The notes under the pieces are model-generated. The model ran no database searches and was not told the DNA's origin. It was given only the letters and a program-made list of their open reading frames with translations. A stretch of 64,000 bases of DNA from a virus: IMG/VR virus record IMGVR_UViG_3300025085_000010, positions 1 to 64,000 of that record. One strand, given 5' to 3'. Shown piece by piece: positions 26,401-32,586 of this stretch. Each line of letters opens with the position of its first letter. Positions within the stretch are counted from its first letter, which is position 1. The translations under genes and the position numbers were made by a program.

Positions 26401-27958
26401 TATTGCATCGATGGGTAGAAACGTCAGGTTGACTGTTGCTGGAATTGGAATCACTAACGAAATTATTCTTAATAATGTTCAAGGCGAATTTGTTGTTGGT
26501 GCTGCTAAGACTCTTGGATACTTTACAAGTGCTGGTGCAGCTACAACGTTGAATAATGATCTTCCAGGAGCACCTGGAGGAGATGTTCAGATTTCCTCAA
26601 TAAATGTTGATAATGATGGAATGCACTTTACCGTGGACCACAAAAACCATGGAATGTATTTCTCCGATAACCAGGTGAAGATTTCTGGCGTTCGTGGTGA
26701 TGTTAAGCCAACTAAACTTACAGTTGAACTTCCTTTAGGATCTACAGATGGTGTTACTGTTTCTTCAGCATCCTCATTCACAACATTTGAAAATGTTGGA
26801 GTTGGAACAACCAACGTAGGTTATCTACAGATTGGCGATGAAATCATTACCTATACTCAAGTTGCCGGAAACACACTTAGTGGAACCATTACAAGAGGGG
26901 CAAATCCCAGAACGTATCCTGTCGGTACTCCAATTTACAAATATGAACTTGGTGGCGTTAACTTACAGAGAATTAATAGAACTCATGATTTGAGTGATGT
27001 TACGCAAACAGATCCATTTACGTTCGACTCTTATAAAGTCAAACTGGATATGAGCAGCACTACTGGGACTGAAAGAAGCACTGATGTTGGATATCCTAAA
27101 CTATACATGGGAGCTACAAGATCTGCTGGTGGATATGGTATCAAGGCTACACAAAATATGCCTTTTGAAATTATCACTCCAAACGTTCAAAATCTCACTG
27201 TTTCTGGCACATCTATTTCTGCTGAAGTTAGAACTGTTTCAAGTAAGAGTTTCAGTGGAAATGAAATCCCTTACGTTGATAAGGGATTTGAAGACATTAC
27301 CATCAATAAAAAGAATTACTTTGATTCTCCAAGAATGATTGCATCTAAGGTTAACGAAGATGCTAATCTCACAACGATTGAAGGTAATAAGTCTATGAAC
27401 ATGAGACTGTTCCTCACGTCAACTGATACTCGTATTAGTCCTGTTATCGACTCTCAAAGAGTCAGTGCAATTCTAACATCAAACAGAGTTAATAATATTA
27501 TCACTGATTATGCAACCGATTCTAGAGTTGATACAGTTGACGAAGATCCAACTGGATGTCAGTATATCTCTAAAGAGATTGTTTTGGAAAATCCAGCATC
27601 TTCCCTCAAGATTATTCTTGCAGGACATTTTACTGACGTGAATGATATTAGATCATTCTACTGTGTCAGTAACAAACCAGGTCTTGAGCCTATCTTTACT
27701 CCGTTTCCTGGATACACTAATCTTAACTCTAGAGGTCAGATTATTGCTCCAGAAAATAGTAATGGTGAACCAGATGTATTTGTTCTCAAATCAAATACAT
27801 ATGGATATGACAGCAGAGATCTAGATTATAGAGAGTATACGTTCACTATTGATCAATTACCATCATTTAGAACGTATAGAGTGAAATTGAATCTGACTTC
27901 TACAAGTCAGTGCTTTGTCCCAAGAGTCAAAGAACTTAGAGTTATCGCCTTAGCATAA
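20417..27958 (+). CDS. large DUF4815-type virion structural protein
   Basis: A 2513-residue protein. The N-terminus (NVAPYFDDFDAANDYHKVLFKPGYPVQARELTTLQSILQNQIEKFGQHFFKEGAKV, residues 6-61) is the start of the DUF4815 domain of phage structural proteins, which continues for several hundred residues. A helical segment near residues 1137-1170 (DYKRYQMKDIKKLEDRIKSLEYYTTLSLLEKE) could trimerise. A YDPLAQSFLVEDETGVFLTSCDVFF motif near 1695 is typical of T4-like fibre/baseplate proteins. GGSGYQIGD and an IGDEIITYT...TITRGANPRTYPVGT module follow. It occupies the position of T4 genes 9-12 and probably forms the peripheral baseplate or fibre base. The gp9/10 equivalence is not certain. Confidence 0.85.
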   Translation: MPQQTNLNVAPYFDDFDAANDYHKVLFKPGYPVQARELTTLQSILQNQIEKFGQHFFKEGAKVIPGNIGYSQLYYCVQLENTYQGVPVSAYADQLVGTKITGQTSGVTAFVDNVLLPEDSERGNLTLYINYLTSSTGNNSTQTFFDGELLTCNEVVTSGLLGNTTIAAGSPLASTLTNAATATGSSFQIENGVYFIRGNFINVDRENLLLDQYGTTPSYRIGLFINEEIVNADLDETLNDNSQGFNNYAAPGADRLRISTSLFKKPLDDFNDDNFILLATVINGVLQSQQKKKKNYGGVFYDDLTDVLARRTFDESGHYFVKAFNISAVNSLNDGLGNDGIFETGQFTPSGTTPTDDLALYKIGPGKAYVKGYEIETLSAKYLDVDKPRTTKTIENQNIAYNTGPTLKINRVFRSPTVGFGTYVVSLRDQRVGSNQQTTPGNEIGVARVYDFKLESGSYDAANGNVNEWNLALYDVQTNVEIAVNQSTTLSVPTFVKGANSGATGFLRHAVSAGTAVTVYETEGSFVPFEKLIFNGIEGGRVAIAITEHGIADVKSVYGMDGYDGTSTTVGINTFSADVIQSTKFSAGIATVSALSGGISTITAKKTAFPGTLVKENDLIEYTDTTAGLRNDPIVARVVGVATTTITVAAVEDVVGVASAFLPAATLDVTDLKVLKTDLASISDSSLYTPLAKRNVSNVDISEATLVIRKTFSVDIANNQLSSQVVAGTNETFLQFDEERYLLTRSDGSTEVLTADKFDVGADGKTLQIRNLSTDDTGATLVATLNKTSPKAKVKIKNRVNSIIVDKSKLAGSGIGSTTLNNGLTSGNYPFGTRVEDEIVSLNFPDIIEIHGIYESADTSAASAPNMTLQSINSASTTTTELLIGEQIVGQTSGARAIVSEKLNDSTITFIRKTETVFVEGETIEAQESNIGAIISSIGTPSFNISANYKFKTGQEETFYDHGRLKRKKGKSSPAKQLKIYFSSAFFDSTDTGDVVTVNSYNNFDYADEIRSVETYRTSDIIDIRPRVAEYTVDADVRSPLEFFGRSFNTSGQTAANTLASDESIILDYSYYQGRIDRVYLSKDGRFQIIYGTPSDDPQRPEPIDDAIELCTVSLPPYLYAPSDAKLAFLDYKRYQMKDIKKLEDRIKSLEYYTTLSLLEKETANFFVPDAEGLNRFKSGFFVDNFNDFSAQEDRIDINNAIDRKYNELRPRHYTNAVDMIFGPVVDTDASDDVNFAAIEGNNVRKENDVLTLDYSEVEYISQTFATRTESVTPFLISFWNGTLELTPASDNWVDTARLQAKIIDVEGDYASTFNRLADNGTIDPQTGFGPMVWDSWETNWTGVEVVDATRTRVINNGPDVIHQGESWRPGRSTSTRTVTDQVIEEQLRTTREFGTVSRNGVRTIVTEQFDQESVGDRTVSRDLIPFMRSRNVEFVAKKVKPLTRLYAFFDGVDISKYCVPKLLEITMSSGTFQVGETVSGTSGVIAGLIDQFRPDAQPAIKFRVAQSNHREGPYDSPTKTYPQNPYSNIDLASTYSSTATILNVDTASLSSEVRGDFFGYTAAGMTLVGETSGAFAQVTNVRLVSDLSSTLIGSYFVPNGNNINHPRFECGTKTFTLVNDIDNNQDDATTIAEESFSAEGTLETVQENIVSVRNARVELKNEFQSRNVSRDLGTEVVSSEVIGSRTRTQTIISYYDPLAQSFLVEDETGVFLTSCDVFFRSKDDMDIPVVFQLRSMKNGLPTSKVLPFSEIVLDPGDVITSADGSIATNVQFKAPVYLEGGTEYAICLASNSTKYSVYISRIGENDLLTDTFISNQPYLGSLFKSQNASTWEPSQWEDLKFTLYRADFIENGSVEFYSPELTEGNRQIPNLLPDSINLNSRQIRVGLGTTVADSGYEIGNTFYQLGTNATGDLVGTAGSATGNLSITNAGLGLTPADGSFTFAGVNLVTITGNGRGATAEVSVNNGAIVASGATIATGGSGYQIGDVLGITTIGIASMGRNVRLTVAGIGITNEIILNNVQGEFVVGAAKTLGYFTSAGAATTLNNDLPGAPGGDVQISSINVDNDGMHFTVDHKNHGMYFSDNQVKISGVRGDVKPTKLTVELPLGSTDGVTVSSASSFTTFENVGVGTTNVGYLQIGDEIITYTQVAGNTLSGTITRGANPRTYPVGTPIYKYELGGVNLQRINRTHDLSDVTQTDPFTFDSYKVKLDMSSTTGTERSTDVGYPKLYMGATRSAGGYGIKATQNMPFEIITPNVQNLTVSGTSISAEVRTVSSKSFSGNEIPYVDKGFEDITINKKNYFDSPRMIASKVNEDANLTTIEGNKSMNMRLFLTSTDTRISPVIDSQRVSAILTSNRVNNIITDYATDSRVDTVDEDPTGCQYISKEIVLENPASSLKIILAGHFTDVNDIRSFYCVSNKPGLEPIFTPFPGYTNLNSRGQIIAPENSNGEPDVFVLKSNTYGYDSRDLDYREYTFTIDQLPSFRTYRVKLNLTSTSQCFVPRVKELRVIALA

Positions 27959-27959
27959 T

Positions 27960-28187
27960 ATGGATTTTTATGGATTAGAGGGTCATAAGGATCTCGCAAG
28001 AGATCCTGATACAAATGCAGTTGTTAATGTTAATACCTTAGAGTATCAACAGTATCTTTCAAGACGTAATGTGAAAACTGAAAAGAATTATAAGGTACAG
28101 AACATGGAGCAAGAACTTGCTAACATGAAGGGCGATATTGATGAAATTAAGTTTTTACTAAAGGAGTTATTACATGGACCCAAATGA
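27960..28187 (+). CDS. small coiled-coil phage protein (75 aa)
   Basis: A 75-residue protein starting one base after the previous stop. Residues 1-35 are polar (MDFYGLEGHKDLARDPDTNAVVN). Residues 48-72 form an amphipathic helix suited to a coiled coil (MEQELANMKGDIDEIKFLLKELL). This N-terminal pattern recurs in cyanomyoviruses between the large structural proteins and gene 13. Function is unknown; an oligomerising accessory virion or assembly protein is likely. Its last 14 bases overlap the next gene. Confidence 0.75.
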   Translation: MDFYGLEGHKDLARDPDTNAVVNVNTLEYQQYLSRRNVKTEKNYKVQNMEQELANMKGDIDEIKFLLKELLHGPK

Positions 28188-28356
28188 TATAGAACTTTCA
28201 AATCTATCAAAAAGTTTTGCTTATCAAAAACTTGCTGCTGAAATAGATAATTGTGAGGATCGTGATGAACTTAGAAATATTGCAAAATCTTTCATTAAAC
28301 TATATTATAAACAACAAGAAACTATGGCAGTAATAGGTATTCCAAATGGCATCTAA
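28174..28356 (+). CDS. small helical phage protein (60 aa)
   Basis: A 60-residue, mainly helical protein (MDPNDIELSNLSKSFAYQKLAAEIDNCEDRDELRNIAKSF...). It overlaps the upstream gene by 14 bases and the downstream one by 11, a sign of translational coupling in a compact operon. The DRDELRNIAKSFIKLYYKQQETM helix is a pattern seen in small conserved cyanophage proteins at this place. No function is known. Confidence 0.7.
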   Translation: MDPNDIELSNLSKSFAYQKLAAEIDNCEDRDELRNIAKSFIKLYYKQQETMAVIGIPNGI

Positions 28357-28744
28357 AACAATTACCTTTGATAAAAGTTCTGGAGTTGCATACGGACTCA
28401 ACTTGACGATGTATGGTGGATCTGATTTTGAGGTTACTTTGAATGTAAAAACTACATCAAGCGGTGCATTTGATTTAACTAATTACAGCGGGGCGGGAGC
28501 TATGTCTAAGAGTGTTGCCGTTGGAGCAACACTTGGAATAACTTCTGCATTTACTGTGGGATTTACAAGTGCATTTGATGGTGTAATGAAATTGTCTTTG
28601 GCTGCGGTTAATACTAGAGCAACTACAGAGGGTAGATACGTTTACGATGTATTAGTAAAAGAGTCTGTTGGTGGAGGAGCAACCACATATCCTCTGGTTA
28701 GCGGCAACGTGACAGTAATTAATCCAGTATCGTCAGCACCCTAA
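28346..28744 (+). CDS. small beta-rich virion protein (132 aa)
   Basis: A 132-residue beta-rich protein, rich in Gly/Ser/Thr/Val and without charged clusters. It ends in an Ig-like last strand pair (GRYVYDVLVKES...YPLVSGNVTVINP). This resembles the N-terminal beta-sandwich domains of phage baseplate/fibre accessory proteins, though I cannot name a family. It starts within the end of the preceding gene. Its stop codon lies inside the late promoter motif of gene 13, CTAAATAC. Confidence 0.7.
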   Translation: MASKTITFDKSSGVAYGLNLTMYGGSDFEVTLNVKTTSSGAFDLTNYSGAGAMSKSVAVGATLGITSAFTVGFTSAFDGVMKLSLAAVNTRATTEGRYVYDVLVKESVGGGATTYPLVSGNVTVINPVSSAP

Positions 28745-28748
28745 ATAC
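28741..28748 (+). promoter_or_regulatory. late promoter motif CTAAATAC before gene 13
   Basis: The octamer contains the TAA stop (28742-28744) of the upstream gene and lies 23 bases before the ATG of gene 13. Confidence 0.45.
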
Positions 28749-28770
28749 ACTTAGGAAACTTGTGAAATAA

Positions 28771-29619
28771 ATGGCAAAACCAGCAAGTAGGACAGATCTA
28801 GTAAATTATTGCAAAAGGCAACTAGGGGCTCCTGTCCTAGAAATTAATATTGCTGATGAACAAGTAGATGATTTAGTGGATGATGCTCTGCAGATATTTC
28901 ATGAACGTGATTATGATGGAGTAACGCAAGCATTTTTAAAATATAAAATAACTCAGGATGATATTGATAGAGGAAGAGCTAGAGGCGGAACCAATAATGC
29001 TGCTGGAATAACAACCACTACAAATACTTCTACAATTGATGGTGCTACTGTAACTTTTTCTTTTGAAGAAAATAGTAACTATCTTAAGGTTCCCCCTGAA
29101 GTTCTTGGCGTAAATAAAATATTTAAATTTGATGGATCAAACACTGTAACAAATAACATGTTTAGTGTTAAGTACCAGTTATTCCTCAACGATATCTATT
29201 ATTGGGGATCGACTGAAATTTTGACTTATAATATGACAAAACGATATCTTGAGGATATTGATTTTGCTTTAAGTACTGAAAAGATGATTCGATTTAATCA
29301 AAGATCGGATAGACTTTATTTGGATATTGATTGGGGATCTGTAAACGTTGATGATTATATTATAATTGATTGCTATCGTTTGTTAGATCCAGATACTCAT
29401 ACAAGAGTTTGGAATGATTCATTCTTAAAACGATACTTAACTGCTTTGATGAAGAGACAGTGGGGTCAAAATCTTATTAAATTCCAAGGAGTAAAACTAC
29501 CAGGTGGAATCGAACTAAATGGTCGTCAAATTTATGACGATGCTGAAAAAGAATTACAAATAATAAGAGAGCAGATGTCAAATACTTATGAACTCCCCCC
29601 ATACGATATGATAGGTTGA
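28771..29619 (+). CDS. gp13: neck protein gp13
   Basis: This 282-residue protein (T4 gp13: 309) has the gp13 family pattern at both ends. Residues 4-50 read like ASRTDLVNYCKRQLGAPVLEINIADEQVDDLVDDALQIFHE. The C-terminal end shows a KRQWGQNLIKFQGVKLPGGIELNG segment followed by a helix and PPYDMIG. gp13 and gp14 close the filled head and form the neck to which the tail joins. A short Gly/Thr-rich insert lies at about residues 73-90. The gene follows a late promoter motif and is followed after four bases by gene 14. Confidence 0.92.
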   Translation: MAKPASRTDLVNYCKRQLGAPVLEINIADEQVDDLVDDALQIFHERDYDGVTQAFLKYKITQDDIDRGRARGGTNNAAGITTTTNTSTIDGATVTFSFEENSNYLKVPPEVLGVNKIFKFDGSNTVTNNMFSVKYQLFLNDIYYWGSTEILTYNMTKRYLEDIDFALSTEKMIRFNQRSDRLYLDIDWGSVNVDDYIIIDCYRLLDPDTHTRVWNDSFLKRYLTALMKRQWGQNLIKFQGVKLPGGIELNGRQIYDDAEKELQIIREQMSNTYELPPYDMIG

Positions 29620-29623
29620 TATC

Positions 29624-31078
29624 ATGGTATTAAATCCTTTCTTTACACAAGGCACATCCTCTGAACAAAACCTTGTTCAGGATTTGATAAATGAGCAGCT
29701 CAGGACTTATGGTATAGATATCTTTTATCTACCCAGAAAATTTATGACAGAAAATACTGTCATAAGAGAAGTTGTGCAGTCAAAGTTTGATATGGCACTT
29801 CCTCTTGAGGCATATGTCGACAACTATGATCAGTATTCTGGTGCAGGAAATATTCTTTCAAAGTTTGGAATTGAGTCAAAAGATGAAGTAAGACTTATTA
29901 TCTCAAGGGATAGGTTTGAAAACTATATTACCCCTTTGATTGAAGATCAGGCAAATGTAAAACTATCAACCAGACCAAAGAGTGGAGACCTTATTTGGTT
30001 CCCTCTTGACGATAGGATCTATGAGATCAAAGATATTGAATATGCAAAACCATATTATCAGTTACAAAATCTCTATGTTTATGAATTATATTGCGAACTC
30101 TTCCGTCTTGAGGATGAGGTTATTGCAACTGGTATTGATGATATCGATAACAACCTTATCGGTGAAGAATATGATGGTCTTACTGATGATGGTATCAACA
30201 CCATTCAAGGTCCAACACAAACACTTACTCTAGTTGGTGCTGGCGTAACGGCAACTGCGACTGCTGCTATCTTTGATGGTGGTATTAGATCGTTTACTGT
30301 AACAAATAGAGGCGGTGGATATAGTGTTGTTCCAACAGTGGGCGTTACATCAGCTCCCGCTGGAGGAATCACTGGTGTTGGTATCGCCACTATGATTGGT
30401 GGTATAAATGTATGTAATCAAAATACAAATGCAAAATTACAATCAGTCCAAGCAGTAAATGTAGTAAAATCTGGTGCTGGTTACACAGTTGCTCCTGGCG
30501 TAAGATTTGGTGTTCCATCAAATCAAACAGGAAGCGGTGCTACTGCAACGGCAACGATTGGTGATGGTGTTGTTGGTATTATCACCGTCACATCTGGTGG
30601 TGGAGGATATATAGATGCACCAACAATCACGTTCACTAATCAAATATTTGATGTGGGTGTAACCACTGCAGTTGCTGTCGCATATCCAATTGTAAGTGCT
30701 GCTGGAACCATTTCAGCAATTCACCTTTCAAATACTGGTGTTGGATATTCTATTGCACCTACTATTGTTGTGAGTGATCCAGAAAGTTCTGGGTCAGGAA
30801 CCTTTACATTTAATGAAATCGTGACCGGATCTTCTAGTGGAACAACAGGAAGAGTTCGAGTTTGGAACTCTGAGACAAGCACTCTTGAAGTTGGAACAGT
30901 CACTGGAGAATTTACCGTTGGAGAAAATATTGTTGGATCTACATCTGGAGCATCTTATGCTTTACGTGTTGCAGATACTAATCCAGCAGATGATGGATTT
31001 GCAGATAATATCAATATTGAAACCGAAGCTGATTCAATTCTCGACTTTAGTGAAAGGAACCCCTTTGGTATTCCCTAA
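29624..31078 (+). CDS. gp14: neck protein gp14 with C-terminal repeat extension
   Basis: The first 190 or so residues are gp14 (NPFFTQGTSSEQNLVQDLINEQLRTYGIDIFYLPR, then IEDQANVKLSTRPKSGDLIWFPLDDRIYEIKDIEYAKPYYQLQNLYVYEL). This protein works with gp13 at the neck. At 484 residues it is nearly twice T4 gp14 (256). The extra part, from about residue 200, is a run of GGGYxxxPTV beta repeats (at least four: RGGGYSVVPTV, GAGYTVAPGV, GGGGYIDAPTI, GVGYSIAPTI), then a VTGSSSGTTGRVRVW module. These repeats match those in the giant baseplate protein. The stop codon is inside the late promoter motif for gene 15. Confidence 0.9.
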   Translation: MVLNPFFTQGTSSEQNLVQDLINEQLRTYGIDIFYLPRKFMTENTVIREVVQSKFDMALPLEAYVDNYDQYSGAGNILSKFGIESKDEVRLIISRDRFENYITPLIEDQANVKLSTRPKSGDLIWFPLDDRIYEIKDIEYAKPYYQLQNLYVYELYCELFRLEDEVIATGIDDIDNNLIGEEYDGLTDDGINTIQGPTQTLTLVGAGVTATATAAIFDGGIRSFTVTNRGGGYSVVPTVGVTSAPAGGITGVGIATMIGGINVCNQNTNAKLQSVQAVNVVKSGAGYTVAPGVRFGVPSNQTGSGATATATIGDGVVGIITVTSGGGGYIDAPTITFTNQIFDVGVTTAVAVAYPIVSAAGTISAIHLSNTGVGYSIAPTIVVSDPESSGSGTFTFNEIVTGSSSGTTGRVRVWNSETSTLEVGTVTGEFTVGENIVGSTSGASYALRVADTNPADDGFADNINIETEADSILDFSERNPFGIP

Positions 31079-31082
31079 ATAA
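31075..31082 (+). promoter_or_regulatory. late promoter motif CTAAATAA before gene 15
   Basis: The octamer contains the TAA stop of gene 14 (31076-31078). An 8-bp perfect AT hairpin (31084-31105) follows directly and would form at the 5' end of the transcript. Confidence 0.55.
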
Positions 31083-31083
31083 A

Positions 31084-31105
31084 AATATCTTAATATAAAG
31101 ATATT
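31084..31105 (+). other. perfect 8-bp AT hairpin in gene 15 leader
   Basis: AATATCTT at 31084-31091 pairs with AAGATATT at 31098-31105 across the 6-nt loop AATATA. It begins two bases after the late promoter motif, so it lies at or next to the RNA 5' end; it ends 13 bases before the ATG. Confidence 0.45.
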
Positions 31106-31118
31106 GTAGGACTTAAAA

Positions 31119-32117
31119 ATGTTTGAGTATTTTTACAACGAAGTTTTGAGGAGGACCATTATATCTTTTGGTACTCTATTTAACAACATTTCGATTAAGC
31201 ACGAAGATTCTTCGGATAACGTTGTTAGCGTTGTAAAAATTCCTCTGGCATATGGTCCTACTCAGAAATTTCTGGCAAGAATAAACCAGTCGCCAGATCT
31301 CAACAAGCCATTTGCCATCACTTTGCCAAGGATGTCATTTGAGTTTACTGGATTGACTTATGATCCTTCACGTAAGGTTTCTACAGTTCAAAACTTTACT
31401 ATAAAAGATCCTAATGATGGATCTATTGTAAAAAAACAGTATATGCCTGTTCCTTACAATATGCAATTTGAGTTGGCAATCATGTCAAAATTAAATGATG
31501 ATGCTCTTCAAATTATTGAACAAATCTTACCATACTTTCAACCAGCATATAATCTTACGGTTGAATTAGTAGAGTCAATTCAAGAGAAAAAAGATATTCC
31601 TGTGATATTAGAAAATATCACCATGCAAGATGATTATGAGGGAGATTTCACTTCTAGAAGAGTTCTTCTTTATACCCTAAGATTTACGGCAAAAACATAT
31701 CTGTTTGGTCCAGCAACTACTGCAACCAAGGATATCATCAAGAGGGCTTCTATCAGTTACCTCACTGGAACCGACACCTCCAACACCACCAGAGAGGTTA
31801 CTTACACAGCAACACCAAGAGCAACTCAAAATTATACTGGAGATGCTGCTACTACTCTCACAGCAGACATTACCAAGATAGCAAAAACCTTTGAAGTTGC
31901 TGATGGTAGCACACTGACTGCTGAAACTTATATTAATATTGAGGGTGAGCAGATGTTCTTGAAATCTATCAGTGGAAATAATATCACTGTTAGACGTGGA
32001 GAAGATAAAACAACGGCTACAATTCACCTCGGTGGAACAGAAATTCACGAAATCACTGCTGCTGATAATGCACTTATTGAATCAGGCGATAATTTTGGAT
32101 TTGATGGTTCGTTCTGA
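31119..32117 (+). CDS. gp15: tail terminator/sheath stabiliser gp15
   Basis: This 332-residue protein (T4 gp15: 272) starts with the gp15 signature MFEYFYNEVLRRTIISFGTLFNNI, then VVKIPLAYGPTQKFLARI and ITLPRMSFEFTGLTYD. gp15 forms a hexameric ring at the top of the tail that binds sheath and tube ends and joins the neck. Residues about 235-332 are an extension made of a YINIEGEQM...NNITVRRGEDKTTATIHLGGTEI module. The same module type is found in the giant protein and in the 2513-aa protein. The stop overlaps the gene 16 ATG by one base. Confidence 0.9.
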   Translation: MFEYFYNEVLRRTIISFGTLFNNISIKHEDSSDNVVSVVKIPLAYGPTQKFLARINQSPDLNKPFAITLPRMSFEFTGLTYDPSRKVSTVQNFTIKDPNDGSIVKKQYMPVPYNMQFELAIMSKLNDDALQIIEQILPYFQPAYNLTVELVESIQEKKDIPVILENITMQDDYEGDFTSRRVLLYTLRFTAKTYLFGPATTATKDIIKRASISYLTGTDTSNTTREVTYTATPRATQNYTGDAATTLTADITKIAKTFEVADGSTLTAETYINIEGEQMFLKSISGNNITVRRGEDKTTATIHLGGTEIHEITAADNALIESGDNFGFDGSF

Positions 32118-32545
32118 TGAAAATGACAAAAAACTTTGACGATCTAAATGACACATTCAATACCTCTGGTGACGTTATCAAACCAGAAGTTGTTGAAAGT
32201 AAAATTGAAAGAGTAAAAGAAGGTGTAGATGATATAAAAAAAGATTACGAATATACTAGAGGCAACTTATATTCGATTATAGAAAAAGGACAAGAAGCTC
32301 TTAATGGTGTTCTTGAACTTGCTCAAGAGAGTGAGATGCCTAGAGCGTATGAAGTCGCAGGTCAGTTGATCAAAAACGTTGCTGATGCAACTGATAAATT
32401 ATTAGATCTTCAAAAGAAACTGAAAGACGTTGAAGCAGAAGAAAAGATTAAAGGACCATCTACAGTCAATAATGCTTTGTTTGTTGGATCGACTGCAGAT
32501 CTTGCAAAGATGTTAAAGGATGGACTGAAAGAAGATCCTAAATAA
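32117..32545 (+). CDS. gp16: terminase small subunit gp16
   Basis: A 142-residue mainly helical acidic protein (T4 gp16: 164). The central segment (YEYTRGNLYSIIEKGQEALNGVLELAQESEMPRAYEVAGQLIKNVADATDKLLDLQKKLKD, about residues 41-105) has the pattern of the gp16 oligomerisation core. Its charged N-terminus and C-terminal NNALFVGSTADLAKMLK segment also fit. gp16 forms rings that recognise DNA and stimulate the gp17 motor. The start overlaps the gene 15 stop (TGATG). The large subunit is two genes downstream; in T4 it is adjacent. Confidence 0.88.
   Translation: MKMTKNFDDLNDTFNTSGDVIKPEVVESKIERVKEGVDDIKKDYEYTRGNLYSIIEKGQEALNGVLELAQESEMPRAYEVAGQLIKNVADATDKLLDLQKKLKDVEAEEKIKGPSTVNNALFVGSTADLAKMLKDGLKEDPK
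32538..32545 (+). promoter_or_regulatory. late promoter motif CTAAATAA before the fibre-like gene
   Basis: The octamer ends with the TAA stop of gene 16 (32543-32545). It is followed by a 6-bp perfect hairpin (32548-32565). Confidence 0.5.
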
Positions 32546-32547
32546 TA

Positions 32548-32565
32548 TCGGGAGAGAAATCCCGA
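32548..32565 (+). other. 6-bp hairpin in the fibre gene leader
   Basis: TCGGGA at 32548-32553 pairs with TCCCGA at 32560-32565 around the loop GAGAAA. It has no U-run behind it, so it is more likely a 5'-leader structure of the late transcript than a terminator. Confidence 0.4.
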
Positions 32566-32586
32566 AGTATTTAAGTTACTAATAAA

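Noticed and set aside
26042-26482. 146-aa antisense open frame in the 2513-aa gene
   Set aside because: Low-complexity Ser/Asn/Cys shadow of Gly/Thr repeat codons on the + strand.
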